DNA of 64,000 nt from Lachnospiraceae bacterium UBA2864 (GCA_002350525.1 DEFA01000022.1:7552-71551); one strand, 5' to 3'; numbered from the stretch's first letter, positions 24,096 to 34,138 are shown. A program made the numbers and translations. Notes: generated from the letters alone by a model not told the origin.

Positions 24096-27000
24096 AGATG
24101 ACAGGAATATACTGGTATCGGCAGCTGCCGGATCCGGTAAAACAGCGGTTTTGGTTGAGAGGATCATCAGAAGTGTTACGGAGAAAAGATGCGGTATAGA
24201 CGAACTTCTGGTGGTTACTTTTACCCGTGCGGCAGCAGCACAAATGAAGTCGAAGATCATAAAAGCACTTGAACAGATATGTGAGGATGGAGGAAATCCT
24301 CATATGGTCAAACAGCTTTCCTTGGCTGAAAATGCGGATATAACAACAATTGACAGCTTCTGTAATCGTGTTGTAAAAGAAAATTTCAGCCGTATCGGAA
24401 TTGATCCTGCCTACGATTTTTATGATGCTCAGGAAGCTAAAATGCTCCAGGAAGACATTCTGGATGAATGCTTTGAGAATTGGTATAAGGAAGATGAGAA
24501 TTTTACAAAAATCTCCGGCCTGTTTATGAAAAAAGGAATAGATGACAGTTTTCTTCGGGATACGATTTTTGTAATTTACAGGGTTTCTCAAAGCCATGCG
24601 GATGAGCATAAATTTTTTGAATATGTCAGAGACCAGGCAAGGGCATCCGGAAGTAAGATAAAAAATCTTACGTGGGTGAAGAAACTTTCCGAACAGATAA
24701 TGAATATTGCGGAAAATACAATACTGAAGCTCGAGAAGGCTAAAGAGTTTTATACTGCTTTCAAAGGGACAGAGCTGGAAAAATTAGCGGATAATATGCT
24801 GCAGGTTCTGGATGCGGATATTGAGCATGTAAGAAATATCAGTTTGGGTAAAGACTTAAAAGAAATGCGTATCGCAGCAAATGAAAAAATGAAAACTTTT
24901 ACCAAGAAGTCTGCCTGTGTAGAAGCTTTCGGCCCCGAGACGGCATATTACGCGGATTTCAGAAACTACATTAAGAAGGTATTCCAGAAGCTTCCCGATA
25001 TGGATAAGATCATAGATGAGCAGGAAAGAAATCGTTGGATAACACTTAGCCTGATTGATTATACGGAGAAGTTTGCGGAGAGACTGATTGAAGAAAAAAA
25101 GAAAAATAAACGTTTTGAATTCGGTGACATAGCTCATTTTGCATATAAGGTTTTACGGGATCCGAAAACGGGAGAATTGACACATGCTGCTGAAGAACTC
25201 AGAGACAGATACAGGTATATTTATATTGATGAATATCAGGACAGTAATGATCTTCAGGAGGAAATTCTGAATTCTGTGGCCAGACGTGACAGTGAGGGCC
25301 GCACCTGCAATATATTCATGGTAGGAGATGTAAAACAGAGCATATACAGATTCAGACTTGCAAAACCGAAACTCTTTATGGAAAAGAGCGAAAATTATGC
25401 AAAAGAAGACGGAGACGGAATACTTCTGAATCTTAATACGAATTACAGATCGAGAAAAGAAATCCTTGATGCGACAAACTTTATATTCGGTATGCTTATG
25501 ACAAAAGAATTAGGCGGTATTGAATATGATGACGCTGCCAAGCTGAATGCGCCGGAGAAAAAAGAAGGAGATCAGGAGTCACCCGATGATAAAACGATTC
25601 GTCCGGAATTGATCCTTATGACGGACTTTAAAGAAGATAGGGAAGCGGTGCTGAATAACGAATCGGAAGACGAAGATGAAGAAGAGATAAAATCTCTTGA
25701 TCTGATATCTTCGGATGAAGCAGAAGCTTTTATGATAGGCAAAAGAATTCTTGAGTTTGTGAACGGCAGTGACGGTTCCGGAAAAAAATACAATTTCGGA
25801 GATATTACGATTTTAATGAGAACCGTGTCGGGAACCGAACCCATGGTGGATGTGCTGACCAATATGGGGATTCCCGTAAAGCTGGACAGCAATTCGGGAT
25901 ACTTTGATGCTGCGGAGATAATGACTCTTCTGGGAGTGCTGGCAGTTATAGATAATTCCAGACAGGATATTCCTTTTACATCGGTTCTTCTTTCCGAAAT
26001 AGGAAAGATGACAGAGCCTGAGCTCGCACTGGTGATGACCAGAAGACCGCTCAGAAGAAGATATATGTATGACATGTGTCTTGATTTTGCAAATGCCTAC
26101 AGAGATTCGGAAGATGATGAATTGCGCACTGTTGCCGAAAAATTAGATGCTGTCATTACACTGTTTGACAAGTGGAAAAGTGTTAAATCCTATATATCGA
26201 TAGCGGAACTGATAGATATGATACTGTATGATACGGGATATGATATATTCGTGTCTTCTATGCCGGAGGGAGAGATCCGACTTGCCAATGTCAGAATGCT
26301 GAGATACCGAGCTGAAGTATTTGAAAAATCAGGCTTTACAAGCTTGTTTGACTTTATGAGATATGTAGAGAAATGTAAGGTCCACGATATAGATTTCGGA
26401 AAAGCCGAAGCTCAGAGCGATGCCGGAAATGTTGTCCATATTACATCTATTCACAGCAGTAAAGGTCTGGAGTATCCGGTAGTCATCCTGGCCAGAACAG
26501 GACACGGATTTAATTTACGGGATATGCAGAAGGCTGTGATCATGGACCCGGAATACGGATTGGCACATGACAGTTATGAGATATTGGATAACGGAATATG
26601 CGTTAAAAGAGAAGGCGTTAAAAGAGACATATTTATTGATATGCAGTTAAGAGAAACAATGGCTGAGGAAATGCGCCTTCTTTATGTTGCTATGACGCGT
26701 GCAAAAGAGAGGCTTGTTATAACCGGATTAGCAGTAAAATCATTTGATACGATGCATTACGATCTGGGATTAAATCCCCGACTTAAAGCTATGCTTTATA
26801 TGATTCTTCCGGCAATTAATGCCGAAGGATTTGATAAGCATTTTGAATTGAAGATGTTTAAAAAGACAGATCTGGTTGCGGAATATACAGGAAGGCAGGA
26901 TGGCGAAAGAGCCGCTAAACCTGAAGAAGCATATAAACGTCTGAAAGAAAAAGTGGCCGAGGCAGAGGCTGAGAATCCGAAAAAAGCCGATAACCCTTAC

Positions 27001-27777
27001 AATTACACCTATCCTTATCTTGCAGCCGTTACAGCGCCTTCTAAGGCGGCTGTAAGCGGGATTGAGAGGGCTTACACGATCAAACTGGAAGAAGAGGGGG
27101 TTATACCGAGAAGGATAACTGCGGATAAAGAGGAATTACAGGATAAAGACGCGGATCTTATAGAAGATTCGGATGTTACCGGACAGAAGGATATATATCC
27201 CGGTACCAGACGAGGAACCGTTATCCATAAGATCATGGAGCTGCTGGACTACTCAAAGATTGATTCACGCAGTGATATGAATGCGGAAATTTACAGGATA
27301 ATGAAGAAGAATTTCTTCACGGATGAAGACAGAGCAAACCTCAGAAGGGATATGGTCCTCGGCTTCTACAGTGATGATGAGAAATCTCTCTTCAGAAGGA
27401 TGAAGAAGGCTGCGGAAAGAGGAATGCTTTACAGAGAGAAATCCTTCCTTATGGGGATGAAGCCTTCGGATATTCCGGGAATGGGCTACAGAGAAGAGGA
27501 TTTCGGCGATGATATGGTTACCGTACAGGGAATCGTGGATGCCTTCTTCTATGAGACAGGCGAGGACGGGAAAAAGCATATTACGCTTGTGGATTATAAA
27601 ACCGATAATGTTAAGACGGCAGAAGAACTTATAGAAAGATACAGTGTCCAGCTCGAATTATATGCTCTTTCACTTTCGAGGATTACAGATGCGCAAATAG
27701 ATGGTATAATGTTTTATTGCTTTAAGTTTCATGAAGAGGTTAATTGTCCGGTGAAGATTCCCGGCCATAACGGATAA
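24049..27777 (+). CDS. addA: ATP-dependent helicase/nuclease subunit A (AddA)
   Basis: The UvrD/Rep-type 3'-5' helicase and nuclease subunit of AddAB. Walker A SAAAGSGKTAVL is near residue 24, the Walker B-like YIDEYQDSN near 397, helicase motif III GDVKQSIYRFR, motif IV NYRSR, motif V TSIHSSKGLEYPVV and motif VI LLYVAMTRAKERL. The C-terminal PD-(D/E)XK nuclease has LVDYKTDN. Its 1242 residues are normal. The start lies inside the end of addB, with GAGGAAAGG upstream, so the two subunits are produced in coupled fashion. Its stop shares one base with an alternative start of queF. Confidence 0.97.
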   Translation: MTDWNKAQLKVLESLKDDRNILVSAAAGSGKTAVLVERIIRSVTEKRCGIDELLVVTFTRAAAAQMKSKIIKALEQICEDGGNPHMVKQLSLAENADITTIDSFCNRVVKENFSRIGIDPAYDFYDAQEAKMLQEDILDECFENWYKEDENFTKISGLFMKKGIDDSFLRDTIFVIYRVSQSHADEHKFFEYVRDQARASGSKIKNLTWVKKLSEQIMNIAENTILKLEKAKEFYTAFKGTELEKLADNMLQVLDADIEHVRNISLGKDLKEMRIAANEKMKTFTKKSACVEAFGPETAYYADFRNYIKKVFQKLPDMDKIIDEQERNRWITLSLIDYTEKFAERLIEEKKKNKRFEFGDIAHFAYKVLRDPKTGELTHAAEELRDRYRYIYIDEYQDSNDLQEEILNSVARRDSEGRTCNIFMVGDVKQSIYRFRLAKPKLFMEKSENYAKEDGDGILLNLNTNYRSRKEILDATNFIFGMLMTKELGGIEYDDAAKLNAPEKKEGDQESPDDKTIRPELILMTDFKEDREAVLNNESEDEDEEEIKSLDLISSDEAEAFMIGKRILEFVNGSDGSGKKYNFGDITILMRTVSGTEPMVDVLTNMGIPVKLDSNSGYFDAAEIMTLLGVLAVIDNSRQDIPFTSVLLSEIGKMTEPELALVMTRRPLRRRYMYDMCLDFANAYRDSEDDELRTVAEKLDAVITLFDKWKSVKSYISIAELIDMILYDTGYDIFVSSMPEGEIRLANVRMLRYRAEVFEKSGFTSLFDFMRYVEKCKVHDIDFGKAEAQSDAGNVVHITSIHSSKGLEYPVVILARTGHGFNLRDMQKAVIMDPEYGLAHDSYEILDNGICVKREGVKRDIFIDMQLRETMAEEMRLLYVAMTRAKERLVITGLAVKSFDTMHYDLGLNPRLKAMLYMILPAINAEGFDKHFELKMFKKTDLVAEYTGRQDGERAAKPEEAYKRLKEKVAEAEAENPKKADNPYNYTYPYLAAVTAPSKAAVSGIERAYTIKLEEEGVIPRRITADKEELQDKDADLIEDSDVTGQKDIYPGTRRGTVIHKIMELLDYSKIDSRSDMNAEIYRIMKKNFFTDEDRANLRRDMVLGFYSDDEKSLFRRMKKAAERGMLYREKSFLMGMKPSDIPGMGYREEDFGDDMVTVQGIVDAFFYETGEDGKKHITLVDYKTDNVKTAEELIERYSVQLELYALSLSRITDAQIDGIMFYCFKFHEEVNCPVKIPGHNG

Positions 27778-27800
27778 TGAGTAAAGGAGATAGTACGGAT

Positions 27801-28295
27801 ATGTCCAGAACTGATTTAGAGAAAGAAGGAATTACATTACTTGGGAATAAGAAAACCTCAATACCTGAGGATTATGCACCGGAGGTGCTTGAGACATTTA
27901 TCAATAAGCATCCGGATAACGATTACTTCGTAAAGTTTAACTGTCCGGAATTCACAAGTCTCTGTCCGATCACGGGGCAGCCTGATTTCGCAACGGTTTA
28001 TATATCCTATGTTCCGGGCGAGAGAATGGTTGAGAGTAAGTCACTTAAACTCTATCTTTTCAGTTTCAGAAATCACGGAGATTTCCATGAGGACTGTATG
28101 AATAAGATCATGAAGGATCTTATAGCACTTATGAATCCTAAGTATATCGAAGTATGGGGAAAATTCACTCCCCGCGGTGGTATATCGATCGATCCTTACT
28201 GCAATTACGGTAAGCCGGGCACCAAGTGGGAAGAGGTTGCGTGGAAGAGACTGACGGAGCATGATATGTATCCGGAAAAAGTGGATAACAGATAG
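27801..28295 (+). CDS. queF: NADPH-dependent 7-cyano-7-deazaguanine reductase QueF
   Basis: Reduces preQ0 to preQ1 in queuosine tRNA-modification synthesis. The catalytic Cys is in LCPITGQPD, which also has the general-acid Asp, and the QueF signature ESKSLKLYLFSFRNHGDFHE follows. The ending HDMYPEKVDNR matches the Bacillus protein closely. ATG 27801, with AAAGGAG 12 bases upstream, gives 164 residues, as in the short (type I) enzymes, and aligns with the Bacillus start; ATG 27777 would add eight residues. No preQ1 riboswitch was seen upstream because the gene follows addA directly. queH, acting later in the same pathway, is at 35145. Confidence 0.97.
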   Translation: MSRTDLEKEGITLLGNKKTSIPEDYAPEVLETFINKHPDNDYFVKFNCPEFTSLCPITGQPDFATVYISYVPGERMVESKSLKLYLFSFRNHGDFHEDCMNKIMKDLIALMNPKYIEVWGKFTPRGGISIDPYCNYGKPGTKWEEVAWKRLTEHDMYPEKVDNR

Positions 28296-28324
28296 ATATA
28301 ACCAAACGATAGAAAGAGGAAATT

Positions 28325-29626
28325 ATGACTAAGCAGGAAGCTGTAAATTATATAAATGATATTCCGAGATTTGCTGACAAGACCGGGCCGGAAAATACAG
28401 AGAAACTGATGGAGATTCTCGGAAATCCGGAAAGAGACGCAAAGACGGTTCATATTGCGGGAACCGACGGAAAGGGTTCGGTTGCCAAAATGATGAGCCT
28501 CATGCTCGAAGAGGCGGGCTTTAAGACAGGACTCTTTGTATCACCGCATCTTGTGGATATAAGTGAGAGAATCTCGATTAACGGTGTGAATATCGGTGAC
28601 GATGATTTCGGAAGGATTTTCGGGATTGTTAAGACTGCTGTGGATAAACTTATCGAAGAAGGAGGAAGTCATCCTGCATTTTTCGAATATCTGTTTGCTA
28701 TGGCAGCGGTGTATTTCTCAGAGCAGAAGACTGACTTTGTAGTATATGAGACGGGTCTCGGAGGACGTCTTGATGCAACAAACTGCATACGTCCTTGTAT
28801 GACGGCTATCACAAGGATCGGTCTCGATCATACTCAGTATCTCGGAAATACTATTGAAGAGATAGCCGGCGAGAAGGCAGGTATCATAAAGAAGGGGGTA
28901 CCTGTTGTATATTTCACAGGCAAGACTTCAGCCAACAAAGTTATCGAGCACGTTGCAAGAGAAAAGGGATGCCCTGCATTTAATGCGTACTGGACGGAGA
29001 TTGCCATTAACAGTATGGAAAAGGGAAAGATTGATTTTTCACTTGATAACAGATATTATACTTACAGCAATCTGGTACTGAACAACGGTGCTGTATATCA
29101 GACAAGAAATGCAAGCCAGTCTGTATATATGTTCGACAGATTGTTCCATGATATGGACATAAACGAGAAGTCCGATATAATTCACAGAGCCTTGGCAAGA
29201 TTTAATATGCCGGGAAGGTTCCAATATCTGAAAGATAATGTTATACTCGACGGTGCGCATAATCCCGACGCTGCCGAGGAGTTTGTAAAAGCACTGAAAA
29301 AGCAGTACGGAAATCTCAGAAAGTTAAATGTAAAGCTTATCTTCGCAGTATCCAGTGATAAGGACTACGAGAAGCTTATAGAGATTCTGTCTTCGGGCAT
29401 CGCGCCTGATAAGGTAATAGTAACCGAACTTGAGTCAGGCAGACGTCTGGACAGTAAGATTGCCGGTGAACTTTTTGCAAAAGCACTGGGAGATAAGGCT
29501 GAGATCATATATTCCGACAGTTGTGCAGAGGCATATAAGACGGCTGTGGAGAATCTGAAGGAAGATGAACTTCTTATAATCACAGGCTCGTTATATATGG
29601 CAGGAGAGGTTTTGGAGATACAATGA
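28325..29626 (+). CDS. folC: Bifunctional folylpolyglutamate/dihydrofolate synthase FolC
   Basis: A Mur-ligase-like ATP enzyme that adds glutamate to folates (and possibly to dihydropteroate). The P-loop GTDGKGSVAKM is at about residues 46-56, the folate-binding region SPHLVDISERI follows, and DGAHNPDAAEEF is the conserved Mur-type C-terminal motif at about 313. The length of 433 is typical. AGAGGAAATT precedes the ATG. The next small ORF overlaps its stop by 4 bases (ATGA), indicating translational coupling. Confidence 0.95.
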   Translation: MTKQEAVNYINDIPRFADKTGPENTEKLMEILGNPERDAKTVHIAGTDGKGSVAKMMSLMLEEAGFKTGLFVSPHLVDISERISINGVNIGDDDFGRIFGIVKTAVDKLIEEGGSHPAFFEYLFAMAAVYFSEQKTDFVVYETGLGGRLDATNCIRPCMTAITRIGLDHTQYLGNTIEEIAGEKAGIIKKGVPVVYFTGKTSANKVIEHVAREKGCPAFNAYWTEIAINSMEKGKIDFSLDNRYYTYSNLVLNNGAVYQTRNASQSVYMFDRLFHDMDINEKSDIIHRALARFNMPGRFQYLKDNVILDGAHNPDAAEEFVKALKKQYGNLRKLNVKLIFAVSSDKDYEKLIEILSSGIAPDKVIVTELESGRRLDSKIAGELFAKALGDKAEIIYSDSCAEAYKTAVENLKEDELLIITGSLYMAGEVLEIQ

Positions 29627-29772
29627 TAGATTTTGATGAAGAGATTAAAAGATTCGCTCCGAGTCTGGAAGTAAGCCAGGCTGAGGAGGATATATATAAG
29701 AACGATCTGAAAGATATAGCGGATATCGTTCTTCAGATGACTGAGGATCTGAGAGGAACCGAGAGGAAGTAG
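29623..29772 (+). CDS. Conserved-looking 49-residue acidic protein
   Basis: Reading from ATG 29623, which overlaps the folC stop (ATGA), gives 49 residues that begin MIDFDEEIKRFAPSLE and end in RGTERK, with TAG at 29770-29772. It is strongly acidic and predicted all-helical. It sits between two + strand genes with a 2-base gap to the TPR gene. I have an impression of similar short proteins (xxFxPSLEVxQAE) next to folC in Lachnospiraceae but could not search. No function is known. GGAGAGG upstream provides a ribosome binding site. Confidence 0.72.
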   Translation: MIDFDEEIKRFAPSLEVSQAEEDIYKNDLKDIADIVLQMTEDLRGTERK

Positions 29773-29774
29773 TT

Positions 29775-31040
29775 ATGGCAGGAAGAAAACTGTGCAGCTA
29801 CTGTGGAAAGCCTGTGGGAGCGGGAGGATATTGCACGTCATGCAGACTCCATCAAGACTTTCTGAGGAAAGCAGGCAACACTTCGCTGTACTATTACAAC
29901 ATAGGTCTCGACAGAGCAAGAGTTCATGATCTTACGGGAGCCATGGATGCACTTAAGATGTCTCTCAGATATAACAAGACCAACGTCGAAGCACGAAATC
30001 TTCTGGGACTCATATATTATGAAATGGGAGAGACGGTGCCGGCTTTATCGCATTGGGTAATGAGTGTCAATTACAGAACATCGGATAATCCTGCGGTAAA
30101 GTATCTGAAGGAACTCAGGGATAACCCAAAGACTCTTGAGGAAAGTGACGAACTTGCGAGAGTATTTAATCAGGCTCTTCAGCAGGCGGAGAATCATGAG
30201 TTTGATCTGGCATCCATTCAGCTTCATAAGTGTATTACGGGAAACAGTCATTTCGTAAAAGCTTATCTGCTTCTTGCTCTTATCTCCATTGAGACTAAGA
30301 GAAACGGAGTAGCCAAGAAGTATCTGGCGCATGTTCTTTCAATCGACAGAGGAAATGCGACAGCCATACATTTCCTCAGAGAGATGGGGGAGACTGACGA
30401 GAGTCTTAACAGGCTTATAGAACAGAGTGAAGAAAGTTCCGGAGAGATATTCGATTATTACGGCATGGAAGAAGAGGTCGGAAAGAGACCCGCACGTAAG
30501 ATTGCTCCGAAAGAAAAGGAAAAGGTAAGAGTAAGGGTGCGTAAGACCAGGGAACAGAATATGGTCCGTTACTCTAATCTTTATATGTTCGCAGGAATTA
30601 TAATCGGAGCATGTGTATTTTATTTCCTTATATCTCCGGGAATAAAGAAGAATTATAACGACCGGATAAATGAGATGGAACGTACTTATAACAGTACGCT
30701 TGCTTCGAGAAATTCAGAGATTGATAATCTGAATACCAGACTCAGGAGTGCCGAGGAAAAAGCGGCGGTTTATGATGAGATGGAGTCGGGATATAAGAAG
30801 ACTATCGATCAGCAGAAGGAAGAGATTGAAACTCTAAAGACTGCGGTCGAAGCGGGAGGCGGTTCTGTTGTTGTTGAACTTCCCGAAGATCAAAGAAGTG
30901 ACGAGGATACGGCGGCTGTTAACAGAACAGGTGTCGGTCATAATATCGGACAGGTTGATAATGCTGCTGCGGAAAGAAACAATGCAAATGTCAGAGGAAT
31001 ATCCGGTTCCGATATAGAACTTCTTATTCAGGGTGAATAA
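29775..31040 (+). CDS. Zinc-ribbon, TPR and coiled-coil membrane protein
   Basis: A 421-residue protein of several parts. A zinc ribbon lies at the N-terminus (Cys7, Cys10, Cys20, Cys23). TPR-like helical repeats cover about residues 35-210, with a basic linker near 230-265. A single membrane segment is at about 270-290 (MFAGIIIGACVFYFL), followed by an extracytoplasmic coiled coil (about 300-355) and a low-complexity tail. This suggests a scaffold that links cytoplasmic partners to the envelope. No enzymatic motif is visible. The gene is tightly packed between the 49-residue ORF and a teichoic-acid-type transferase, so a cell-envelope role is possible. No named family was recognised. Confidence 0.82.
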   Translation: MAGRKLCSYCGKPVGAGGYCTSCRLHQDFLRKAGNTSLYYYNIGLDRARVHDLTGAMDALKMSLRYNKTNVEARNLLGLIYYEMGETVPALSHWVMSVNYRTSDNPAVKYLKELRDNPKTLEESDELARVFNQALQQAENHEFDLASIQLHKCITGNSHFVKAYLLLALISIETKRNGVAKKYLAHVLSIDRGNATAIHFLREMGETDESLNRLIEQSEESSGEIFDYYGMEEEVGKRPARKIAPKEKEKVRVRVRKTREQNMVRYSNLYMFAGIIIGACVFYFLISPGIKKNYNDRINEMERTYNSTLASRNSEIDNLNTRLRSAEEKAAVYDEMESGYKKTIDQQKEEIETLKTAVEAGGGSVVVELPEDQRSDEDTAAVNRTGVGHNIGQVDNAAAERNNANVRGISGSDIELLIQGE

Positions 31041-31041
31041 C

Positions 31042-32148
31042 ATGAAGAAGTTTTTCAAAACAAAGCAGAAGATAAAAAGTGTGGTTCAGAATGAGTTTCT
31101 GCCGCGCATATATGACAAGGCGAAAAAGTCACCGGTTGACCCCAAGAAGGTGATCTTTGCGGATGCTCATTCAAACGGTCTCACGGATAATATGATTCCG
31201 GTTGCGAGAGCTCTTAAAAAGAGGGGCTACAACGTAAAGGTTATGTGCAGAGATATCGGTCGTATGAAAAGTGTTGATGCCATGAGCTTTATGAGACAGT
31301 TTATGATCGAGTATGCTACGTCGGGAATGATATTTGTATCAAGCTATTTTCTGCCTGTTTCATCATGTGAGAAGCGAACGGAAACCAAGGTTATACAGCT
31401 GTGGCATTCGGGCGGCCTTCTTAAAAAGATGGGATATGATACGACTGATGATATACCGGAATACTATAAAGGTGATGTCACGAAGAATTACGATCTCGTT
31501 ACGGTCAGTGCGCCGGTATGTGAAGAGGTATGGGAGAGTGCACTGAAACTCAAACCCGGTACCGCGAAAAGCACGGGGATTGCCAGAGTTGATACGCTTA
31601 TGGATAAACGCTGGCAGGAAAGATGCAGAGAAAAGTTTTTTAATGAGCATAACGAAGCGCTCGGAAAAAAGGTAGTTCTTTACGCACCGTCTTTTTCCGG
31701 AAATGCTGCGGATCCCAAGTGTGCGGCACTGAGAAGCGGTCAGGATAGGGTTCTCTATGAATTGGGAGATGACTGGTATACTGTGTTTGCACCTCATCCG
31801 CTGATGAGGACGGGAAAAGACAGTATTAATTCCACCGAGCTTCTTCCGGTGGCGGATCTTCTTATAACAGACTATTCTTCGATTGTTTTTGATTATGCTG
31901 TATATAGAAAGCCTTTTGTGTTATACTGTCCCGATATAGAGAGTTTCAGGGCAGAGAGGGGATTTTATAAGGATCCGGAGACTTTTCCCTGCAGACTTAT
32001 AACAGACCCGCAGGAACTTAAGGAATGTATACTCTCTGGAGACTATGATATAGATCCGGAAGCTTATGAAGCCTTCTGGAAGGAATATATGGGTTCGTGT
32101 GACGGACATGCTGCTGAAAGAATAGTGGATGCGGCAATTGCATTATAG
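31042..32148 (+). CDS. CDP-glycerol glycerophosphotransferase family protein
   Basis: A 368-residue enzyme of the TagB/TagF family, which transfers glycerol-phosphate (or a similar polyol phosphate) from a CDP donor to envelope polymers such as teichoic acids. Recognisable motifs are QLWHSGGLLKKMGY, the FAPHPLMR histidine motif, and LLITDYSSIVFDYAVYRKP with ADLLITDYSS, the donor-binding region. It is shorter than TagF, like TagB-type single-domain enzymes. ATG 31042 is 1 base after the preceding stop. No other teichoic acid genes are in the window, so the acceptor is unknown. Confidence 0.9.
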   Translation: MKKFFKTKQKIKSVVQNEFLPRIYDKAKKSPVDPKKVIFADAHSNGLTDNMIPVARALKKRGYNVKVMCRDIGRMKSVDAMSFMRQFMIEYATSGMIFVSSYFLPVSSCEKRTETKVIQLWHSGGLLKKMGYDTTDDIPEYYKGDVTKNYDLVTVSAPVCEEVWESALKLKPGTAKSTGIARVDTLMDKRWQERCREKFFNEHNEALGKKVVLYAPSFSGNAADPKCAALRSGQDRVLYELGDDWYTVFAPHPLMRTGKDSINSTELLPVADLLITDYSSIVFDYAVYRKPFVLYCPDIESFRAERGFYKDPETFPCRLITDPQELKECILSGDYDIDPEAYEAFWKEYMGSCDGHAAERIVDAAIAL

Positions 32149-32157
32149 GAGGACAAA

Positions 32158-32733
32158 ATGGGTAGTAATGGTACACTTTTAGATTTTATAAAGAAAAACA
32201 GCAGGAATCTTGCAGTTCCTACGATCATGCTGATAATTGGACTTTTCTTCATCATTAAACCGGACGGAGCACTTGATATCACGGTTAAGGTTGTTGGAGT
32301 TCTTTTTGTTATAGTGGGTGTTCTTCTCGGATGCTCGCTTATGGCTGCGGTTTCAACCGTATCCATGGTGCTTGCCGTGGCACTGGTTCTGATAGGTATC
32401 ATATGTCTTGCGGCATCGGGATTTGTTGCAAGTCTTATACTTAAGGTTATAGGTCTCTGTGTAACGGTCAATTCTATCATGAGCATACATGATGCTTATG
32501 TTGTAAAAGGAAAGAGCGATAACTTCCTGGCATATATCATCAATGATATCATTACGCTTATTGTGGGTATCGTACTTTTCTTTATACCGACAACCGTGGC
32601 AAGTGTTGTAGTGATCGTTCTCGGAGTGATACTTGCTGTTCTCGGTATATCAAATATCATTACGGTATTTAAAGTATACAGAGACGGTGGAAGATATGTT
32701 GACGACGGTTCTGATGTAGTCTGGGAGGAATAA
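32158..32733 (+). CDS. DUF308-type polytopic membrane protein
   Basis: A 191-residue protein with six closely spaced hydrophobic segments arranged as short helical hairpins, the pattern of the DUF308/HdeD-like family. The function in Firmicutes is unknown (HdeD relates to acid resistance in enterics). AGGAGG lies 5 bases before the ATG. It lies between the glycerophosphotransferase and ispF with gaps of 9 and 3 bases, so it is part of the same transcript. Confidence 0.82.
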   Translation: MGSNGTLLDFIKKNSRNLAVPTIMLIIGLFFIIKPDGALDITVKVVGVLFVIVGVLLGCSLMAAVSTVSMVLAVALVLIGIICLAASGFVASLILKVIGLCVTVNSIMSIHDAYVVKGKSDNFLAYIINDIITLIVGIVLFFIPTTVASVVVIVLGVILAVLGISNIITVFKVYRDGGRYVDDGSDVVWEE

Positions 32734-32736
32734 TCG

Positions 32737-33219
32737 TTGAGAGTAGGAATGGGATATGACGTACACCGACTGGTTCCTGACAGGAAGCTTATACTCGGCG
32801 GCGTGGAAATAGATTATGAACTAGGTCTTCTCGGGCATTCCGATGCGGACTGCCTGCTGCATGCTATAATGGATGCGCTTCTCGGAGCGGCTGCTATGGG
32901 AGATATCGGAAAGCATTTTCCGGATACCGATGAGAAGTATAAGGGTGCGGACAGCGCACTTCTTATGAAGGAAGTAAGCAGGAAGCTTGATGAAGCGGGA
33001 TATAGAATAGGTAACATTGATGCGACTATAATCGCACAGAGGCCTAAGATGGCTCCTCATATTGAAAACATGCGTAAGAGGATTGCTGAGATTCTCGGAA
33101 CGGATATATCAAGAATAAATGTAAAGGCAACCACGGAGGAAGGGCTCGGGTTCACCGGTGAAGGACTTGGAATATCATGCCAGGCCATAGCTCTTCTGGA
33201 GGAAAAGACAATTGATTAA
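32737..33219 (+). CDS. ispF: 2-C-methyl-D-erythritol 2,4-cyclodiphosphate synthase IspF
   Basis: Forms the cyclodiphosphate in the MEP isoprenoid pathway. Metal ligands are in GYDVHRL (Asp8, His10) and the His of LLGHSDADCLLHAIMDALLG. The C-terminal NVKATTEEGLGFTGEGLG matches the family. At 160 residues it is the usual size. The start is TTG 32737, since GGGAGGA is 7 bases upstream and MRVGMGYDVH aligns with the normal N-terminus. The following GNAT gene overlaps its end by 8 bases. Confidence 0.97.
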   Translation: MRVGMGYDVHRLVPDRKLILGGVEIDYELGLLGHSDADCLLHAIMDALLGAAAMGDIGKHFPDTDEKYKGADSALLMKEVSRKLDEAGYRIGNIDATIIAQRPKMAPHIENMRKRIAEILGTDISRINVKATTEEGLGFTGEGLGISCQAIALLEEKTID

Positions 33220-34138
33220 GATTTCTGATAAATCAGTTTCTGAATTGATAGAAATGAAGATGCTCTGGGAAGAGTGTTTTTCCGATACGGAAAGCTTTTT
33301 GGATTTTTATTTTGATAAGATATGCAGAAACAATGAGATAGTAATGATGAAAGAGGACGGCGAGCTGGTCGGAATGCTTCATCTGAATCCGTACACATTT
33401 ACCAGAGGTACGAGAGAACTGTACAGAACATGTTTCATAACGGGTGCCGCTGTGAAAGACGGCTTCCGCAGAGAAGGAAGATTTAAGAGAATGCTCGGAT
33501 ATGCTGCTACGGTTCTTGCTTCGGAAGGGATAAGATTTGTGTATGCCCGTCCGGAAGATACGGCTCTTTTTTCAAAACTCGGTTTCGCAACTGTCACAAA
33601 GACGGCGGATATAGTCGTAAGACGGACCGATCTTGAGATTCTCCGGGATGAGATGGTAACAACCCGTGCAGACATTGAATTCGGAAAGCTGCTGGGAACA
33701 CTTATCACACCGGCTTATTCGGCAGATGGTGTAAATGCACTTGTATCCGAGATGTCGGCGAAAGACGGGAACCTGATATGTCTGGAAAAGAAGGGCGTCG
33801 TTCAGGGGATATTTTCTATAAGAAGAAACGGCGAGTATATAGATGTGGAACATGTGGTTCCGTTCTTCAGTCTGAGAGATTTTATGAGCAGATTGTTTGA
33901 TGCTGTGGAAGAGAGACTCAGTAGGGAAGATGCCGCAGAAGCAACGGAAGATAACCTTCAGGAAGAAGAGGCTCATGGTGTCACACATGTCAGGATATCG
34001 CTGGACACCAAGCTTCTTATGTGCTTCGCTCATTCACTTGATATGAATCAGGTGACGGAAGGACAGGGATATATGGTTTCGGAACTTCGTGAGAACGGAC
34101 TTGATTATGAGAATATACTTTTCACGGAACTTTGCTGA
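33212..34138 (+). CDS. GNAT family N-acetyltransferase (Eis-like layout)
   Basis: A 308-residue protein whose first half is a GNAT fold: an acceptor region, GAAVKDGFRREGRFKRML as the acetyl-CoA loop (R-x-x-G-x-F instead of the usual QxxGxG/A), and FSKLGFATV near residue 125. The second half resembles the sterol-carrier-like extension of Eis-type enzymes, including the end GLDYENILFTELC. TTG 33212 is supported by GGAGG 9 bases upstream, and it overlaps ispF. The substrate is unknown. Acetylation of aminoglycosides or peptides is known for some Eis proteins, but it should not be assumed here. Confidence 0.8.
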   Translation: MIKISDKSVSELIEMKMLWEECFSDTESFLDFYFDKICRNNEIVMMKEDGELVGMLHLNPYTFTRGTRELYRTCFITGAAVKDGFRREGRFKRMLGYAATVLASEGIRFVYARPEDTALFSKLGFATVTKTADIVVRRTDLEILRDEMVTTRADIEFGKLLGTLITPAYSADGVNALVSEMSAKDGNLICLEKKGVVQGIFSIRRNGEYIDVEHVVPFFSLRDFMSRLFDAVEERLSREDAAEATEDNLQEEEAHGVTHVRISLDTKLLMCFAHSLDMNQVTEGQGYMVSELRENGLDYENILFTELC

